A stretch of 64,000 bases of DNA from Cercis canadensis (GCA_003255065.1 QAOA01002524.1:163425-227424); one strand, 5' to 3'. Shown: positions 44,131-56,285, counted from the first letter of the stretch. Made by a program: numbers and translations. The notes: generated from the letters alone by a model not told the origin.

Positions 44131-46079
44131 AAAGAGGAAGAAAGGGGGAGGTATTTCGCAAGGGTAGCATTGTCAACCATTTTGTTAAAATTTGGGCTGG
44201 CCCAATTCGAACCAGGCCCAGCTAAGAAGTATGAATTGTAAATGAGCCCATAGAAAGAACTCTGAGTCTGTCCCATATAGGAAATAAGGCTAATGGGCCG
44301 GCTCAGTTTTTTTATTTTTGATTCAAAATTAAATAAAAATGAAAAGAGTAAAAACAAGTAGAAGAATAGCAAAAGAATTGGAAAAAGTATAACTATCCAA
44401 TTCTTTAACCAAAAATCATAAATATGCCCATAAATATTGAATTAAAGTATCAATTAACTAATTAATCATTTTAAATAATACTAATTAACCAATTAAACAA
44501 ATTAAAATCATAAATATGCCAAAAATAATAAAGCAAGATACCAATTGACTAACTAATCAACTTAAAATAAAAAATATATGGTAAATAACAAATAAAGTTA
44601 TCGAATACCAATCAACAATAAGTTTTGAAGTTACCAAAAAATAACAACCGAAGTGAAGTTCTTAGTCCTAACTATAAATATCCGTAAAAACAAATATACC
44701 AAGAAAAGTAACTGATAGCAGTAAAAGCAAATAGTTATATAAAAAATAACATTCACAAAATAATAAATCCAAAATGTCATGGAATCATTCCTCTCAAGTA
44801 TTTTAGACATCAACTATTCAATAACTAAGAAGAAATAAATTATATACTTAAGGGTAAAATTATTATTTTTCTAGCAAAAAGGATATGTAAGTCATCTTAA
44901 GCTATTTGCACTTGGAGAATGATAATGCATTTTCATGTAGAGAAAGAGGAGTTTTCTCTAATGCAACATCTATCTCATGAAGGTAAACAAGCAAAAACAA
45001 TGGAAGTGGGGGTTGTAGAATGGTGATGAAGGAAAGGGTGTGGCAATGTGGATTTCAATAACCAGATTGTATATGATTGCTTGATGATCTTATTAGTATA
45101 CGAGAACAATGTAATTTTGATCTACTGATAGTCTAAAAGATTTTTTTTTTTTTTTCAGTCTGTGAACCACATATTGCCTGTATTAAAAAAACTGTTAAAA
45201 GTATTTACTGTGAGTAAAATACCTTAATTATTTTAGAGAGGATTTGATGGTCTGTCCTGCTAACAATGAATTTCTACTCAACTATTTGAACCAAAACAAG
45301 TATACAAGCATACTCCCGGCTTGCACAGTACCAATCGTAGTAACTACACATTTAGAAGGCCTGATTTCTTATTTATAAGTTTTGTTTCTTCTTTTTCGGA
45401 GATTGTTCAAGATGCCTAAAAGGAGGAGGGAGATGATAAAGAGAAATATTAGTGAAATAAGTTGAACAAGCATAAGGGATGTGGCAATATAGTGACTGTA
45501 GGATTCCCTGATGATGAATAGAATTTTCTTTAAAAAAAAAAAATAGTAATTTATCTTGGATGGCACATAGATTTTGACGACGAAGCCCCACTTCTTGTAG
45601 GGATTCTTTTTATTCTTTCTTTACCTTTTAGTTTTTTAATAATTACATGTGTAAAATTGATACAAGTACTAGCACAGTGATGTGGTCTTTTTTTTCTTTT
45701 CTTTTTACTTAACTTGGTGATTGTGTTGTGCTGAAGCAATTCGAAAATTTCGGATGAAATAGGAGGCTATATATAATTAATTAGATTGTAATTTAAAGGC
45801 GATCTTTCGGTGTAATCTAATAGTTTACAAGAGGTCTAGGTTCTTCTATCTTTGATAAATTTGTTTTTCAGGGAATCAAAATATAGGGCTCTAATACGTC
45901 AAAACTAAAAAGAAATAGCCAAACCAAGCATCAGGACAGAGATTGTATGCTTAGACGCCAAAAAGGAACGCCTAGGTGCTCAAATTTGTCAAAATTCAGA
46001 GTCCAGGATAGACCACAATCCCACCAAACCCTCACTTCACAACCCATTTTCGCACCTCTCCTCCCCCTACCCACACCAT
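44131..46079. other. AT-rich intergenic stretch, no gene seen
   Basis: A degenerate repeat of about 100 bp carries AAATCATAAATATGCC at 44407 and 44507, with ATTAACTAATTAATCA-like words. Only short ORFs without domains. Confidence 0.45.
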
Positions 46080-46960
46080 TTTGGTCCACATTCCACTCAC
46101 CCACACTCACTACACACACACACACACCGAGTCAACTCGGTCCATCAATGGGGTCTTTAAATTTTCGCACTTCCAAGGTATTTTTCCTACCTCTTTATCT
46201 TGTTTAAGTATTTTTGGATGACATTTGGCCAAATGTATGTAGTACATAATTAAAATAGCCTTGAGAGATTGTGTTTTGAGATGTGCCCACCAAGTATTTG
46301 TTAAAATGCTTGAATGCACTTTGATATAGGAATGCGATTGAAATTGCTTGCTATGGTGCTTGAATTGTCTTTGCTAGTATACCTACATGATATGTTGCCT
46401 TTACTTGCTAGTATGAAGGATTCATTCCCTGTATATAGACTTAGCACAATGACATTGTAATGAACCCACAATGTGGTGGTTCACTTGCCTCCATGAATAT
46501 TTGCCAATATGTTATGCATGCATTGCTCTATTGTCTAGTGCACTTACTTGCTATGTGCCCATAACTTGTCATGCATGATGCCCTTCCTCTACCTATGCCT
46601 AATGCTTACACATTTAATTATCACTTGGTAAGCTTGGTGCATATACTAAATTTTGGCAACTTTCATGCTCCTCCACCATTACACATTGCATACAAGCTTT
46701 GTTTTGGTTATTTGGTAGTGGATTAACACTTGACTACTAGGTGACTTCTCACCACTTTTGGTAGTTTTCATGACCATTTAAACTTGACATTGGGTTAGTT
46801 GAAGTGTGCCCCCAGCAGCTCCACATGCTGATAATGCAGAGTAATCCGCCTCCATTTCAAGGAAGTCCTCCTATCTTTTTCTTCTTTGATTTAAACATTG
46901 AGAACAACATTTTTTTTAAGTTTGGGGGTGGGAAATTATTTTCTAAGCTGTTGTAGAAAG
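46080..46960. repeat. Old dispersed repeat, probably LTR-retrotransposon derived (copy 1)
   Basis: Shares order and words with 51790-52330: CACACACA run, then GAGTCAACTCGGT, ATGGGGTCTTTAAATT(T/C)T, GCACTTCCAAG, GCTTGAAT. A tract ACATTGAGAACAACATT then AAGTTTGGGGGTGGG (46899-46936) resembles the polypurine region next to the 3' LTR of plant Ty3/gypsy elements. No coding remnant is visible. Confidence 0.5.
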
Positions 46961-48350
46961 AATTTAACTTTGATTATGGGTATATTTAAATGCTTTCTAG
47001 GTAGTTTTTTTTTTTTTATGTTTAATTTTTTTTTTCTTTAGTTTGTAAAGTAGAATATTGAGTGAAAATTTTTGATTGAAAATCTTAGGTCAATGATAAA
47101 ACTAATTTTCACTATTTTATAGTTCTAGAAAAATGATAGATTTTATGTTTGTGTTTTTTTTGTTTTAAACTCTTAAGTTAACTCTTGCTTTATTGGAATT
47201 TCCTGAATTACTGTGCACATAGCCAAGTTTGCTTGAAATTTGCATGTTTTGAGATGGTTATGTGAATTAAATCATTTCAAAATCTAACAGAATGCTAGAA
47301 CTTGATTGACTGTCAGTCAAGGCAAAATCCTAGGCTGTACAATATTAGAGATATGATTAAGGTCATTTTTGTTCAATTTGAGCCTTTCTAACTAACCCTT
47401 TGTATGATATTTTATCTCTAGCATACCCCATTGAGTTTAATATAGCCTGTTTAATTTTTGTCACCTACACTAACCTTAGCTCTTTGTATAATCTTTTGAC
47501 TTGAACATTTCATCTAAAACACATTTTCAATCTTAAGAGCATTTAGAGCAAGGAATGTTAAAGAGAATTGGTGAAAAAAGGAAAAAAAAAATATGTCAAT
47601 TACCACCAAAGAATGAAAATTCAAGTACTACATCTCTGCTAAAAAAAAAAAAAAAAAATTGCAATGAAAAGAGAACCATTTAGAGACCAAAATTGCAGGC
47701 CTGAACGGACTCTAATTCAACGTCAACATACTTTGTCCAAAGTGGCTTGAATTGAATCATTGCAATGTCGGTCCCATAACATGCCATGACTTGTCTAGTG
47801 GCTTTGTCGTTGCGTATTATGTGATTAGTCCTAGTGTTTGGTCAACATTAGCTATGAACTTGCCATTTTGTCTATGAGGTGCTCTTCTTACTCGGTGTTC
47901 ACATTCAGATTAAATTAAGCTTCAGTATGGTGTTATTTATGCTTTTCTATTTTAAAGAAAGAATAATAATAATAATAATAACTATAATTCAAGAAAGTTA
48001 TGTGAACTGTCCGGATAATACAACAATATCAAATAGGGTTAAGATTCTTGTAGTTCAAGTTAAGACAATTGGGAGAGAAACAAATTTAGACGAGGTTAGA
48101 TTAATTTCACTAGCATCTGAGGGGTTAAAGTTAAAGCTTTGTGAACACTAGTCTAACATGCTGTGTTAGGTTTGCGTATGGTCCTACTTGTTTTTAGTTG
48201 GTGTAATCCTAGGGAAATATCTAAGAAATCTATTGAAATCCACATTCTCATCATATCTTCAATTAGTCATATTTATTTAATATTTAAAAAAAGTGTGGAC
48301 CCCACTCTAGTTTTACCAACTTATTGAGGTCTAATTCCGTGAACACCGAA
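46961..48350. other. Repeat-derived or intergenic, no gene seen
   Basis: Contains A18 near 47641, a short AAT microsatellite near 47966, and ORFs without domains. Confidence 0.4.
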
Positions 48351-48356
48351 TATGCT

Positions 48357-48372
48357 AAAACGACGTCGTTTT
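48357..48372. promoter_or_regulatory. 16-bp palindrome in the promoter of the 48597 gene
   Basis: AAAACGACGTCGTTTT is a perfect palindrome with a central ACGT, the core bound by plant bZIP factors. It lies about 225 bp before the ATG at 48597. About 39 bp around it (48354-48392) match the hAT MITE at 38406-38444. Confidence 0.5.
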
Positions 48373-48596
48373 GGTTATTTTGAAGTATCTTCCTCCTCAA
48401 ATCCCTAGCCCGCACTCAACACTCGCCCAGTCGTCCTCGGATCAGAAATCGCAAATCCTCTCCTCTCCTCTCTCGTTCTTTCCCAAGCTGAAATCCCTAA
48501 TTTCCCTTTCTCTCCTTAGCAGCGTGTAGTATTTGTATCTATTTCCCTTTTCTGCTTCCTCTGGCATATCCGATTTCCACGTCCCTTCACCGAAAA

Positions 48597-50699
48597 ATGC
48601 CACACTTTCCCATAACATACAGCACTTCCGACACAACAGGAGGATCTCTCCCAATCAACATTCAGAGGCCTTGGGCTTGTGCTTGGCCGATTCTGGCTTT
48701 GGTTTCAAATGCCTTTGCTTTTGACTTCTTACACCGGAATCAAGATCTCAAGGAGGTATTTGGTGCAAAAGAGCAAGAATGGGTAGTCAATGCTGTGGTG
48801 CTTGTGAGCCAGAATTTGGTGCCATTTCTGCTGCTCTCTAGTTTCTTATTTAGTTCTCGAATCAGAGATAAGTTTAAGAATAACTTGTTTCTAAATGTTT
48901 TCTTGAATTATCTGTGTCTATCTGTGCCTGCTCTATTTTCTCATGTGCTACAATATGGAGCCTTTCATATAGAAGTAGAAGACATTGAACAACATAACTC
49001 AAGAAGCATACATAGCTTACTCACAGCATGTTTATTTGCCATTTCATCCTTCTGTTTATCACGAACGTTGCTCCTCGGGTTTGAAGTCGGATTCTTCTCT
49101 GTATGCCTTGGATATGCTATGCAGGTTTCCCTGGCAATCTTAGACAAAAATGGGAATAGTAAACCTGTCTATGTTTCTTGTACTTTCTTTTTTTGCTTTA
49201 TATTCATTATGGTCCGGAAATATCTGGAGAAAGATGAAGGCATCAACAGAACAATGCAGAGGGATAATCAGATCCCGGTTGGCACGGACACAGATCAAAG
49301 TCCAGATTCTGCTTATAACACAATTGAGTATCAGAACAGAGTCTCTGAACCTACAAACGTTCACACGAATAGAAATCCCAGTGAACCAACCCCTAGGGAT
49401 CTGACTTTGGAAGTTTCGATGGGGAAATATGGCAGTGACGAGAGAGACATAAGGCAAGAATCATGGGACGGCGATGAACATCACTGTAGCCCACCAAGGC
49501 TTTACATGGAGACAAGCAGTAGCTCTGGAGATACAGCTGATGAAGAAGAAGAAGAAGAAGTTCTTTCTGTATCAAAGTGTGTGGTGAAGGAAGACAAAGA
49601 TATCATCATGACCCACTTAGAAGTAAGCAAACCTTCTGATGAAGGAACAAATGCAAGTGATGATCACGTTGCCAAGATAGAGGAGAGTGAAGTTCCAGGT
49701 CAAGAAATTGGCCATGAAGAACAAGATATGAGGTCATCAACATCAAGTGGTCACATGGAGATAGCTGGTAGCTCTAGGTTTGGAGGTTACGAAAAAGATG
49801 ATGTTCCTCTTCTTCTACCCAAGAGCGACAACATAATTGATGGTGAAGCTCAGATTGTGAGTAATGGCTTAGGCCAGATGGAGAGAAGTGTAGATCAAAG
49901 TCAAGAAAATGGCTCTCAAGGTTATGAAAAAGATGACAATCCTCCTCTTCTACCCATGAGTAGTCTGAAAGTTGACAAAGATAGCACCCACTTAGGAACA
50001 AGCGAACTTTCTGATGATGATGGCCACTCTGATCATGAATCCTCTGATGATGAAGGAAGTGATGGCGATGGTTTTCATGGCGGGACAGGACGCAAGCTTG
50101 GAGTTGGCTGGAGAGGCAAAGATCCAGGTCAAGAAAGTGACTGTCAAAAACAAGGAAATATGAGATCCCTATGGGCTTATAAATCGCAGTTATGCAAGCA
50201 CGTAGATGTCTCTGTTATTTTTAGTAAATTTAAGAATATGAAAGTTGACCTTGGACAGATGGAGGGAAGTGTATATCCTCGAGATGGGATTAATTATGAA
50301 GAACAAAATACAGTTATTCAAGGTGAAATGAAAAACAAGTTAGAGCATTGGCGGGTTGCTTTGATGTCTCTCTGTCTCTCAATCACGGCTCTTGTAACTA
50401 CTCATATATTTCAGATTGAAAAGGACAAAGATAGTAGCTCAGCAGGGGCATTTCTTTCCCAGAATGGATTTGCAATGAAAATTGGAATCTGCTATCTCGT
50501 TGGCTGCCTCCTTGCTTTGTTAAGTTTTTGTTTGCATTATTATCAGCTTCTGGGTGCTCTTTTGCATTATTATCAGCTTCTGGGTGCTCTTATGGACAGA
50601 ACTAGGTTGGCGCTGAATGATAACACAGATAGCAACAATGGTGAACCACGCCATACGGACTCGGACTTCCGAAACATAATCGAGGTATTAAATTATTAA
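48597..50699 (+). CDS. Unrecognised multi-pass membrane protein, about 700 residues
   Basis: A single long frame from ATG 48597 to TAA at 50697. The N-terminal 210 residues hold about five hydrophobic segments (for example ACAWPILALVSNAFAFDF, NAVVLVSQNLVPFLLLSSFL, NNLFLNVFLNYLCLSVPALF, YVSCTFFFCFIFIMV). The middle (about 215-575) is hydrophilic and acidic with Glu/Asp runs (DTADEEEEEEV, DDDGHSDHESSDDEG) and a repeated GYEKDD(V/N)P motif. Two or three more membrane segments follow near residues 580-660 (WRVALMSLCLSITALVTTHI, MKIGICYLVGCLLALLSFCL). A 30-bp unit is perfectly doubled at 50533-50592 (LHYYQLLGAL twice). The true 3' end may instead splice at GAG|GTATTA (50684/50685) to TTGCAG|GCATTGCAGCGATGA (51365-51379), ending EALQR. 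A pyrimidine-rich 5' leader (48450-48520) supports this start. I do not recognise the family. Confidence 0.75.
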   Translation: MPHFPITYSTSDTTGGSLPINIQRPWACAWPILALVSNAFAFDFLHRNQDLKEVFGAKEQEWVVNAVVLVSQNLVPFLLLSSFLFSSRIRDKFKNNLFLNVFLNYLCLSVPALFSHVLQYGAFHIEVEDIEQHNSRSIHSLLTACLFAISSFCLSRTLLLGFEVGFFSVCLGYAMQVSLAILDKNGNSKPVYVSCTFFFCFIFIMVRKYLEKDEGINRTMQRDNQIPVGTDTDQSPDSAYNTIEYQNRVSEPTNVHTNRNPSEPTPRDLTLEVSMGKYGSDERDIRQESWDGDEHHCSPPRLYMETSSSSGDTADEEEEEEVLSVSKCVVKEDKDIIMTHLEVSKPSDEGTNASDDHVAKIEESEVPGQEIGHEEQDMRSSTSSGHMEIAGSSRFGGYEKDDVPLLLPKSDNIIDGEAQIVSNGLGQMERSVDQSQENGSQGYEKDDNPPLLPMSSLKVDKDSTHLGTSELSDDDGHSDHESSDDEGSDGDGFHGGTGRKLGVGWRGKDPGQESDCQKQGNMRSLWAYKSQLCKHVDVSVIFSKFKNMKVDLGQMEGSVYPRDGINYEEQNTVIQGEMKNKLEHWRVALMSLCLSITALVTTHIFQIEKDKDSSSAGAFLSQNGFAMKIGICYLVGCLLALLSFCLHYYQLLGALLHYYQLLGALMDRTRLALNDNTDSNNGEPRHTDSDFRNIIEVLNY

Positions 50700-50733
50700 T
50701 TGACACGCCCATTTATAATTAGTTTAAATATTT

Positions 50734-51290
50734 TTAATTTGATTGACCCTACGAGTATAGTAATATAGCAATATAAATAAATCTGAATCCAATGAGGTAT
50801 TGAGCAAGTTACCTGGTTATATTAACGGCCTTCAGAGAACAGTGATTGCGTGGGTTCATGAACGGATGCACATTGTGCATTAAGGGGGGAAAATGCCCCA
50901 CAAAGTTAAAAAATGTGATAGTTTATATGCTATTCATATTGTTGCTCCTGTAGATATTTTATACCTATCAAATATATTTTGGAGGAAAGGATATGTCAGT
51001 CACCTATGATNCTTTAATTTGACTGACCCTACGAGTATAGTAATATAGCAAAATAAATAAATCTGAATCCAATGAGGTATTGAGCAAGTTACCTGGTTAT
51101 ATTAACGGCCTTAAGAGAACAGTGATTGCGTGGGTTCATGAACGGATGCACATTGTGCATTAAGGGGGGAAAATGCCCCACAAAGTTACAAAATGTGATA
51201 GTTTATATGCTATTCATATTGTTGCTCCTGTAGATATTTTATACCTATCAAATATATTTTGGAGGAAAGGATATGTCAGTCACCTATGAT
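50734..51290. other. Direct duplicate flanking a single N (probable assembly join)
   Basis: Bases about 50734-51010 and 51013-51290 are almost identical (GATTGACCCTACGAG / GACTGACCCTACGAG ... GTCAGTCACCTATGAT), separated by N at 51011. If a join artefact, the apparent intron or 3' region of the 48597 gene is overlong by about 280 bp. Confidence 0.8.
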
Positions 51291-51789
51291 TAAGTTGTTA
51301 AGCTAGCATCATGAAAAGCTTTATTCTGATTCATGTCATAACATTCATCTACAATCCATTGCAGGCATTGCAGCGATGAGCTGCTGCTAAAACAATACTC
51401 TAAAGCACAGCTTAGAGATGTGAATTTCTGTGCCAATCACCTTGCAAGGGATGCAGTTCTCCTTATCTGTTTTATGTTTATGCTCTTTTTAATATTATGA
51501 ACAATAGCTTGCGACGTTCTGTAAGAACCTAATTTTACATTAAACACATTTTATGTTTGCCAAAAATAAAACAGGAACGATTATGCACGGGAGGGGATCC
51601 TTACCCTAAGGTTTGTTGGCTTATTTTAAAGGCCAAGTCTACTATACCAATGACACAAAATGGGCACCGGTGTAAAGGTCATTAAATGGTTGAGATTAAG
51701 CTACATGTATAGATATCATGATTGAATATTAACTATAAACGGTTAATTGTATTTTGGCTCAGAAAAATTTATATATTTACTTGTGTTTT

Positions 51790-52330
51790 TCCACTAACCA
51801 AAGTTTTTTCTCTTCTCCTCCCTTCATCATTCCCACGCCCCTTTTTTCTTATTCATTTTTGTCTCTTCACTTCACACACACATCAAACCATACACAAATA
51901 CACCTCCAGACATCTAATTTTTTTCTTTAGTCACTCACTTTCACTATTTCTTCATCTCCCCTCCACGTTTAGCCCCATCTATACTAGCACACTGCACATT
52001 TTTTCTTCACATTGAATACCCATTATCATTCTTGCACACACCAAGTCAATTTGGTTGACAAATGGGTCTTTAAATTCTTGCACTTCCAAGATAATTCTCT
52101 CACCTTTATCTAATGTCCAAGTGCTATTGACTGAAATTTGGCTATTTGGAGGTATGATATACTTGGTTTAACTTAGAAAATATGTGTTTTGTTGAATGTT
52201 GACTGAGTGTTTGTTGAAATGCTTGAATAATATTTGGCATATATGGTGCTTTGAAATTGTTTGTTGTAGTATCTAAAGTAGCTTTCATTGTATGAATACA
52301 TGCCTTGGTAGCCAAATGGAGGTATTACCC
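51790..52330. repeat. Old dispersed repeat (copy 2 of the 46080 family)
   Basis: Matches 46080-46400 in order: CTTCACACACACATC, CACCAAGTCAATTTGGTTGA, AATGGGTCTTTAAATTCTTG, GCACTTCCAAGATAATT, GTTGAAATGCTTGAAT. Diverged, no ORF of note. Confidence 0.5.
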
Positions 52331-52820
52331 ACTCACAGTACCCTTGAGATGATGTCTTATCCTCTGATCATGTACCTTCATCTCTTTTAATGAGTTGTCC
52401 TTCTTTCATCAGTAAAACCATATGGTAATCATATATATGTTAATCAAAGTGAAGTTGCAATACTAATTCAGGAATAAGAAAATAATTCTTTTCTAAAGTA
52501 GAACAAATAAACATGTCTTTTATGACATGATTTCCGAGACCAACTATTGCATTCTCAGCATTTAGCAGAAGTTGTGAATTTGATTTGTTACTCAGCTATG
52601 ATAACAAATAACTGATTTCTTGGAAGTTTGAAGTTGTTACTCAGCTATGATACCAAATAATTGTGTTATGATTCATTATTTTTAACTACAACGCCCTAAC
52701 CCACCCCCCCAACCAGCCCCTCTTTTTGCTATGAAAATGGGACCTTAAGGTAGACTAGATTTAAGGATTCTCAACTGATTAACAAGGACACAAAAGAAAC
52801 TAATTATCTTCTGATTCCAG
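52331..52820. other. No gene seen
   Basis: AT-rich with a local direct repeat (GTTACTCAGCTATGATA at 52587 and 52634). It ends in an acceptor-like TTCTGATTCCAG. Confidence 0.4.
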
Positions 52821-53128
52821 TGGTGGTAGCAGCTATAGACAGAACGATGACAATGATTGTGGCTGGGGACAGGAACAAAGACATGGAAGGGGAGGGAGAC
52901 AAGGTAATGGCCAAGGGCGTGGACGTGAACGTGGTGAGAACAGCTTTGGTGGCGGTGGTTGGGTTAATTCTAATTCTTCTAGTTGGGGGGTTAATAAGGA
53001 GGGTAGTTTTAATGGTGGCAGTTGGCATGACAGGAGCACAAACCAGTTATGGTGATAAAAATGATGAGGAGAGTGGTGGCAATCCCAAAGGCTGGGCTGG
53101 AAGTTATATGGGTGGCAGTTCTATATAG
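52821..53128 (+). pseudogene. Gly/Arg/Trp-rich exon-like remnant
   Basis: After an acceptor-like CTGATTCCAG (52811-52820) the frame from 52822 reads GGSSYRQNDDNDCGWGQEQ, then RHGRGGRQGNGQGRGRERGE, then GGGGWVNSNSSSWGV, with a stop TGA at 53053. A shift of one base continues SYGDKNDEESGGNPKGWAGS to a stop at 53126. Composition (RG repeats and GW pairs) is that of the C-terminal tail of an RNA-binding or GW-type protein. No neighbouring exon is visible, so this is probably a stranded exon or captured piece. I cannot name the parent. Confidence 0.4.
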
Positions 53129-54809
53129 TTTATGGGAGCCTTTAACTGACCCATGCAAAAATGGGGTTAAACCACCTTATTTTAGGTGGATCAATTAAGA
53201 TGTGACAAGTGTGTTAGCAGTGAGACTCACATCTTACTCAATTTGTTATAGCTACCAGAATATTTAAAAAGTTTATATATAGTTAATGAGAAAAACTTTA
53301 TGGATTCATGTTTAACAAGTTTTGAATTTGAAGCACATAATTTTAACAATAAAAATCCCATATAGACATGGAAGAAAGCAATGAGAAAGGATATTAATAT
53401 ATCATCAAAGTAAATATAAGCACCAACCACAAAGAAATGGCCTTTACGATTGAATAGGATATAATTTACCTTGGATGGATGCCCTTCATTCTTTTTTATC
53501 TTCTTTATTTCAAGAAATTATAAAATAATTTAAGTTTGTTATATATGATGGTACTTCCTTGGTCATATGGACCAGAGTATATATTAATTCAAGAATTACT
53601 TGTCAAGAAATAAAAAGATAAATTAATATGTTTTAGATATAAAACAAAATATCCAGTTCATGGAACTTATAAAGAAAGAAATTAATTTGTTAAATATAAA
53701 GTAAACACACAATAAATGAGAAAAAAATCCCAAAAATCAGATAAAAATAAAGCTGATAAGAAAATAATTCCATCTTATTAAACAAATAATTTAAAGTTAC
53801 AAACTCACAAAGTAAGAAATTAAAAATGGGGTAAAACTATAATTTAACAAAAAAAATTAAGATACTATGTTATTATTAGAAAGACCAAGTGAATTGCCCA
53901 TCAAATCATCATAGTCATTTATTAGGCCAAGTGAATGATTGAATGATGATTTAATGACATTTGCACCGCTGCCCATTTTGTGTCAATGAAATTGTAAACT
54001 TGGCCTATTTTAAATCAAAGAGGAGTGCAGATTATTACCATTCAGTTTCAAAAAGCATAAGCTTATTATTGTCTTTACTTGCCAGGCTCCGTTTGGATAA
54101 CATGACTTATGGCTTATTTGGGCTTTTCTACTACAATAAACACTTATAGAGGCTAAAAGAAGTATTTGGATTGGTTTCTAATAAGTGCTTAGTTTACTCA
54201 AATAAGCTGTTTTGGGCTTATTTTCACAAGCTAAAAAATAAAGCTTTTGAAAATAAGCTAGTGCGAACGCTCAAATGAGTTTAATCGGTCCTTGGGTTTA
54301 CAATAATTTCTCACAAAGTTGCCCTCCATGAAATTAGAAAATTCCAGCACACATAAACTCTAATGAAGAACGTTTTTTCTTTGTCTTCTCTACTTCTCCT
54401 TCTCTTCTCCTTTACGCACACGATGTTGGGTCTCTCCTCTCTCGTGTTTACTGTCGAAGATAATGCTTGGTTTCTGTATTCGTGGCTTGGTCGCTTCTCC
54501 TCTACAGACTGGAAATAGAGAACTGATTTGCTGCATTATTGACTCCATTCTTTAGGATTTTTCAGTTCGAAGATAATGCTTGGTTGCTGTATTCATGGCC
54601 AGTACTTGGTCTTACACTTTTTCACAAGTAAAAGTCAATAATCATGTTGTATTGTTGAAATTCTGGTGTTTACCATTTGATTGTGGCGTGGGGGTTTCAA
54701 TTTTTTTCTCTGGGTTTTAGAATTTGAACCGATTAAGTATGGAAGCATAGATTTTCTCTCCAATGGCTGTTGTGACCATTGTCATTTGGGGATATGAAAA
54801 TTTGGACTC
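53129..54809. other. Intergenic; includes a MITE-like piece at about 54088-54290
   Basis: Bases 54088-54290 (CTCCGTTTGGATAACATGAC, AATAAGTGCTTAGTTTACTC) resemble a DNA-transposon fragment. A related piece lies in reverse orientation at 57340-57570. The region 54360-54800 is a leader-like, pyrimidine-rich stretch before the GRAS pseudogene, with GAAGATAATGCTTGGTT at 54458 and 54568. Confidence 0.35.
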
Positions 54810-55946
54810 TTGGATGAAGGGAAAGAGGATGTTGAACTTGTTGAGTCCTTGCTGGCATTTGCTGAGAAAGTGGGCCGTCAGCAGTTTGAAAGTGGAATAA
54901 GACTGCTTAATTTGTGTGATTCCTTATCTTCCAAGACAGGGAATGCAGTTGAGCGTGTTGTTTCTTATTTTTCTGAAGCTCTTCATGAGATGATAGATTG
55001 AGAAACAGGAAGGTTCACATCAGATGGTAAGAAAGAGTCATTTGATCCTGCTGAGTTCATTGTGGGTCAAAAACCTGCTACTATTGCATGTTATAAAAAA
55101 CTTCCTTTCTGTTAGATTGTAGACTTCTGTGGAATCCAAGCTCTTATAGAAAATGTAACTGAAGCAAAGAAGATTGATGCTATTGATTTTGAAATCAGAA
55201 AAGGGGCATATTGGACGATCCTGATGCCAGCCCTTGAATCTCGAAATGTATGTCCACTTGAGCTTCTAAAATAACAGCTGTTGGAACCAATTCAAAGAAA
55301 TCACTTGAGGAGACAGGTAAAAGATTAATGAATTTTGCCCACGCCATGAACATACCCTTTTCCTTCAAGATCGTTATGGTATCAGACATGCTAAATCTGA
55401 AAGAGAATCTCTTTGAGCTTGATCCTGAGGAAACAATTGCAGTTTACTCCAAGTTCTTATTCTGGAGCATGCTTCCACAACCGGACCAGCTTGAGTCTAT
55501 TATGAAAGTGATGAGAAACATTAATACTACTGTAATGGTGCTCACTGAAATTGAGGCATGCCACATCTTTTGTGAATCGTTTCACTGAAGCTCTTTTCTA
55601 TTACAGTGCATTGTTTGATTGCGTTGAGAATTGTATGAAACAAGATAAACCAAACAGAATGACTTTGGAATCACTATACTTCAGTCATGGAATAAGAAAT
55701 ATTGTGGCTGCGGAAGGAGCAGAAAGAAGGATTCGACATGTGAAGATCGATGTTTGGAGGGCATTTTTCAGTCGGTTTGGAATGGTGGAGACAAAATTGA
55801 GCATGTCATCCTTATATCAAGCGGATCTGGTGGCTAAAAGATTTGTTCATGGAAGTTCTTGCACATTTGAAATGAATGAGAATTGCCTGCTCATTGCATG
55901 GAAGGGTACACCACTTTGTTCTCTTTCAGTATGGAAATTCCTTTGA
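54810..55946 (+). pseudogene. GRAS-family transcription regulator, pseudogene
   Basis: Pieces in the right order for a GRAS domain: first leucine-rich region (VELVESLLAFAEKVGRQQF, RLLNLCDSLSSKTGN, YFSEALHEMID), VHIID-like block (KKIDAIDFEIRKGAYWTIL with ITAVGTNSKKSLEETGK), second leucine-rich region, PFYRE-like block (LESLYFSHGIRNIVAAEGAE, RIRHVKIDVWRAFFSRFGM) and SAW end (LLIAWKGTPLCSLSVWKFL). Stops occur at 54999 and about 55113. One missing base near 55270 (in CTTCTAAAATAACAG) and another shift near 55555 change frame. No codon before LDEGKED supports a start. GRAS proteins act in gibberellin, stress and development signalling; this copy cannot make a full domain. It appears to be a decayed duplicate. 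Confidence 0.85.
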
Positions 55947-56284
55947 TGAAATCAAATAGAAACTTGGAAGTAAAGATGTTTGTTTCAAATCATCCTATCT
56001 CAGTCTTCCTAAAGTCTGTTCCCTTTCTTGACTCAATGTGCTTTTAACCCTGTATGCCAGTTCCTTTGATGATATTAAATCTTTGGTGTTCTTCACTAGT
56101 ATTAGAATTTGATTTAGACATATTGGCTGGTGTGGATGTCTTGTCCTCTCGCCTTTTGTGGAGCTCACTCAAAAGTGTTACCATTAAAGCAGTGGTAGGG
56201 TGTTTCTAAAACTGTAATAGCATATGCCTGTGAATGTGGTACCTCCTTTACTTTGTTCATTTTTACGTTTGTCAGGAAGTCCTG

Positions 56285-56285
<1 letters not shown>

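Noticed and set aside
48442..48654. Minus ORF upstream of the membrane-protein gene
   Set aside because: Complement of a pyrimidine-rich leader; no splice or domain support.
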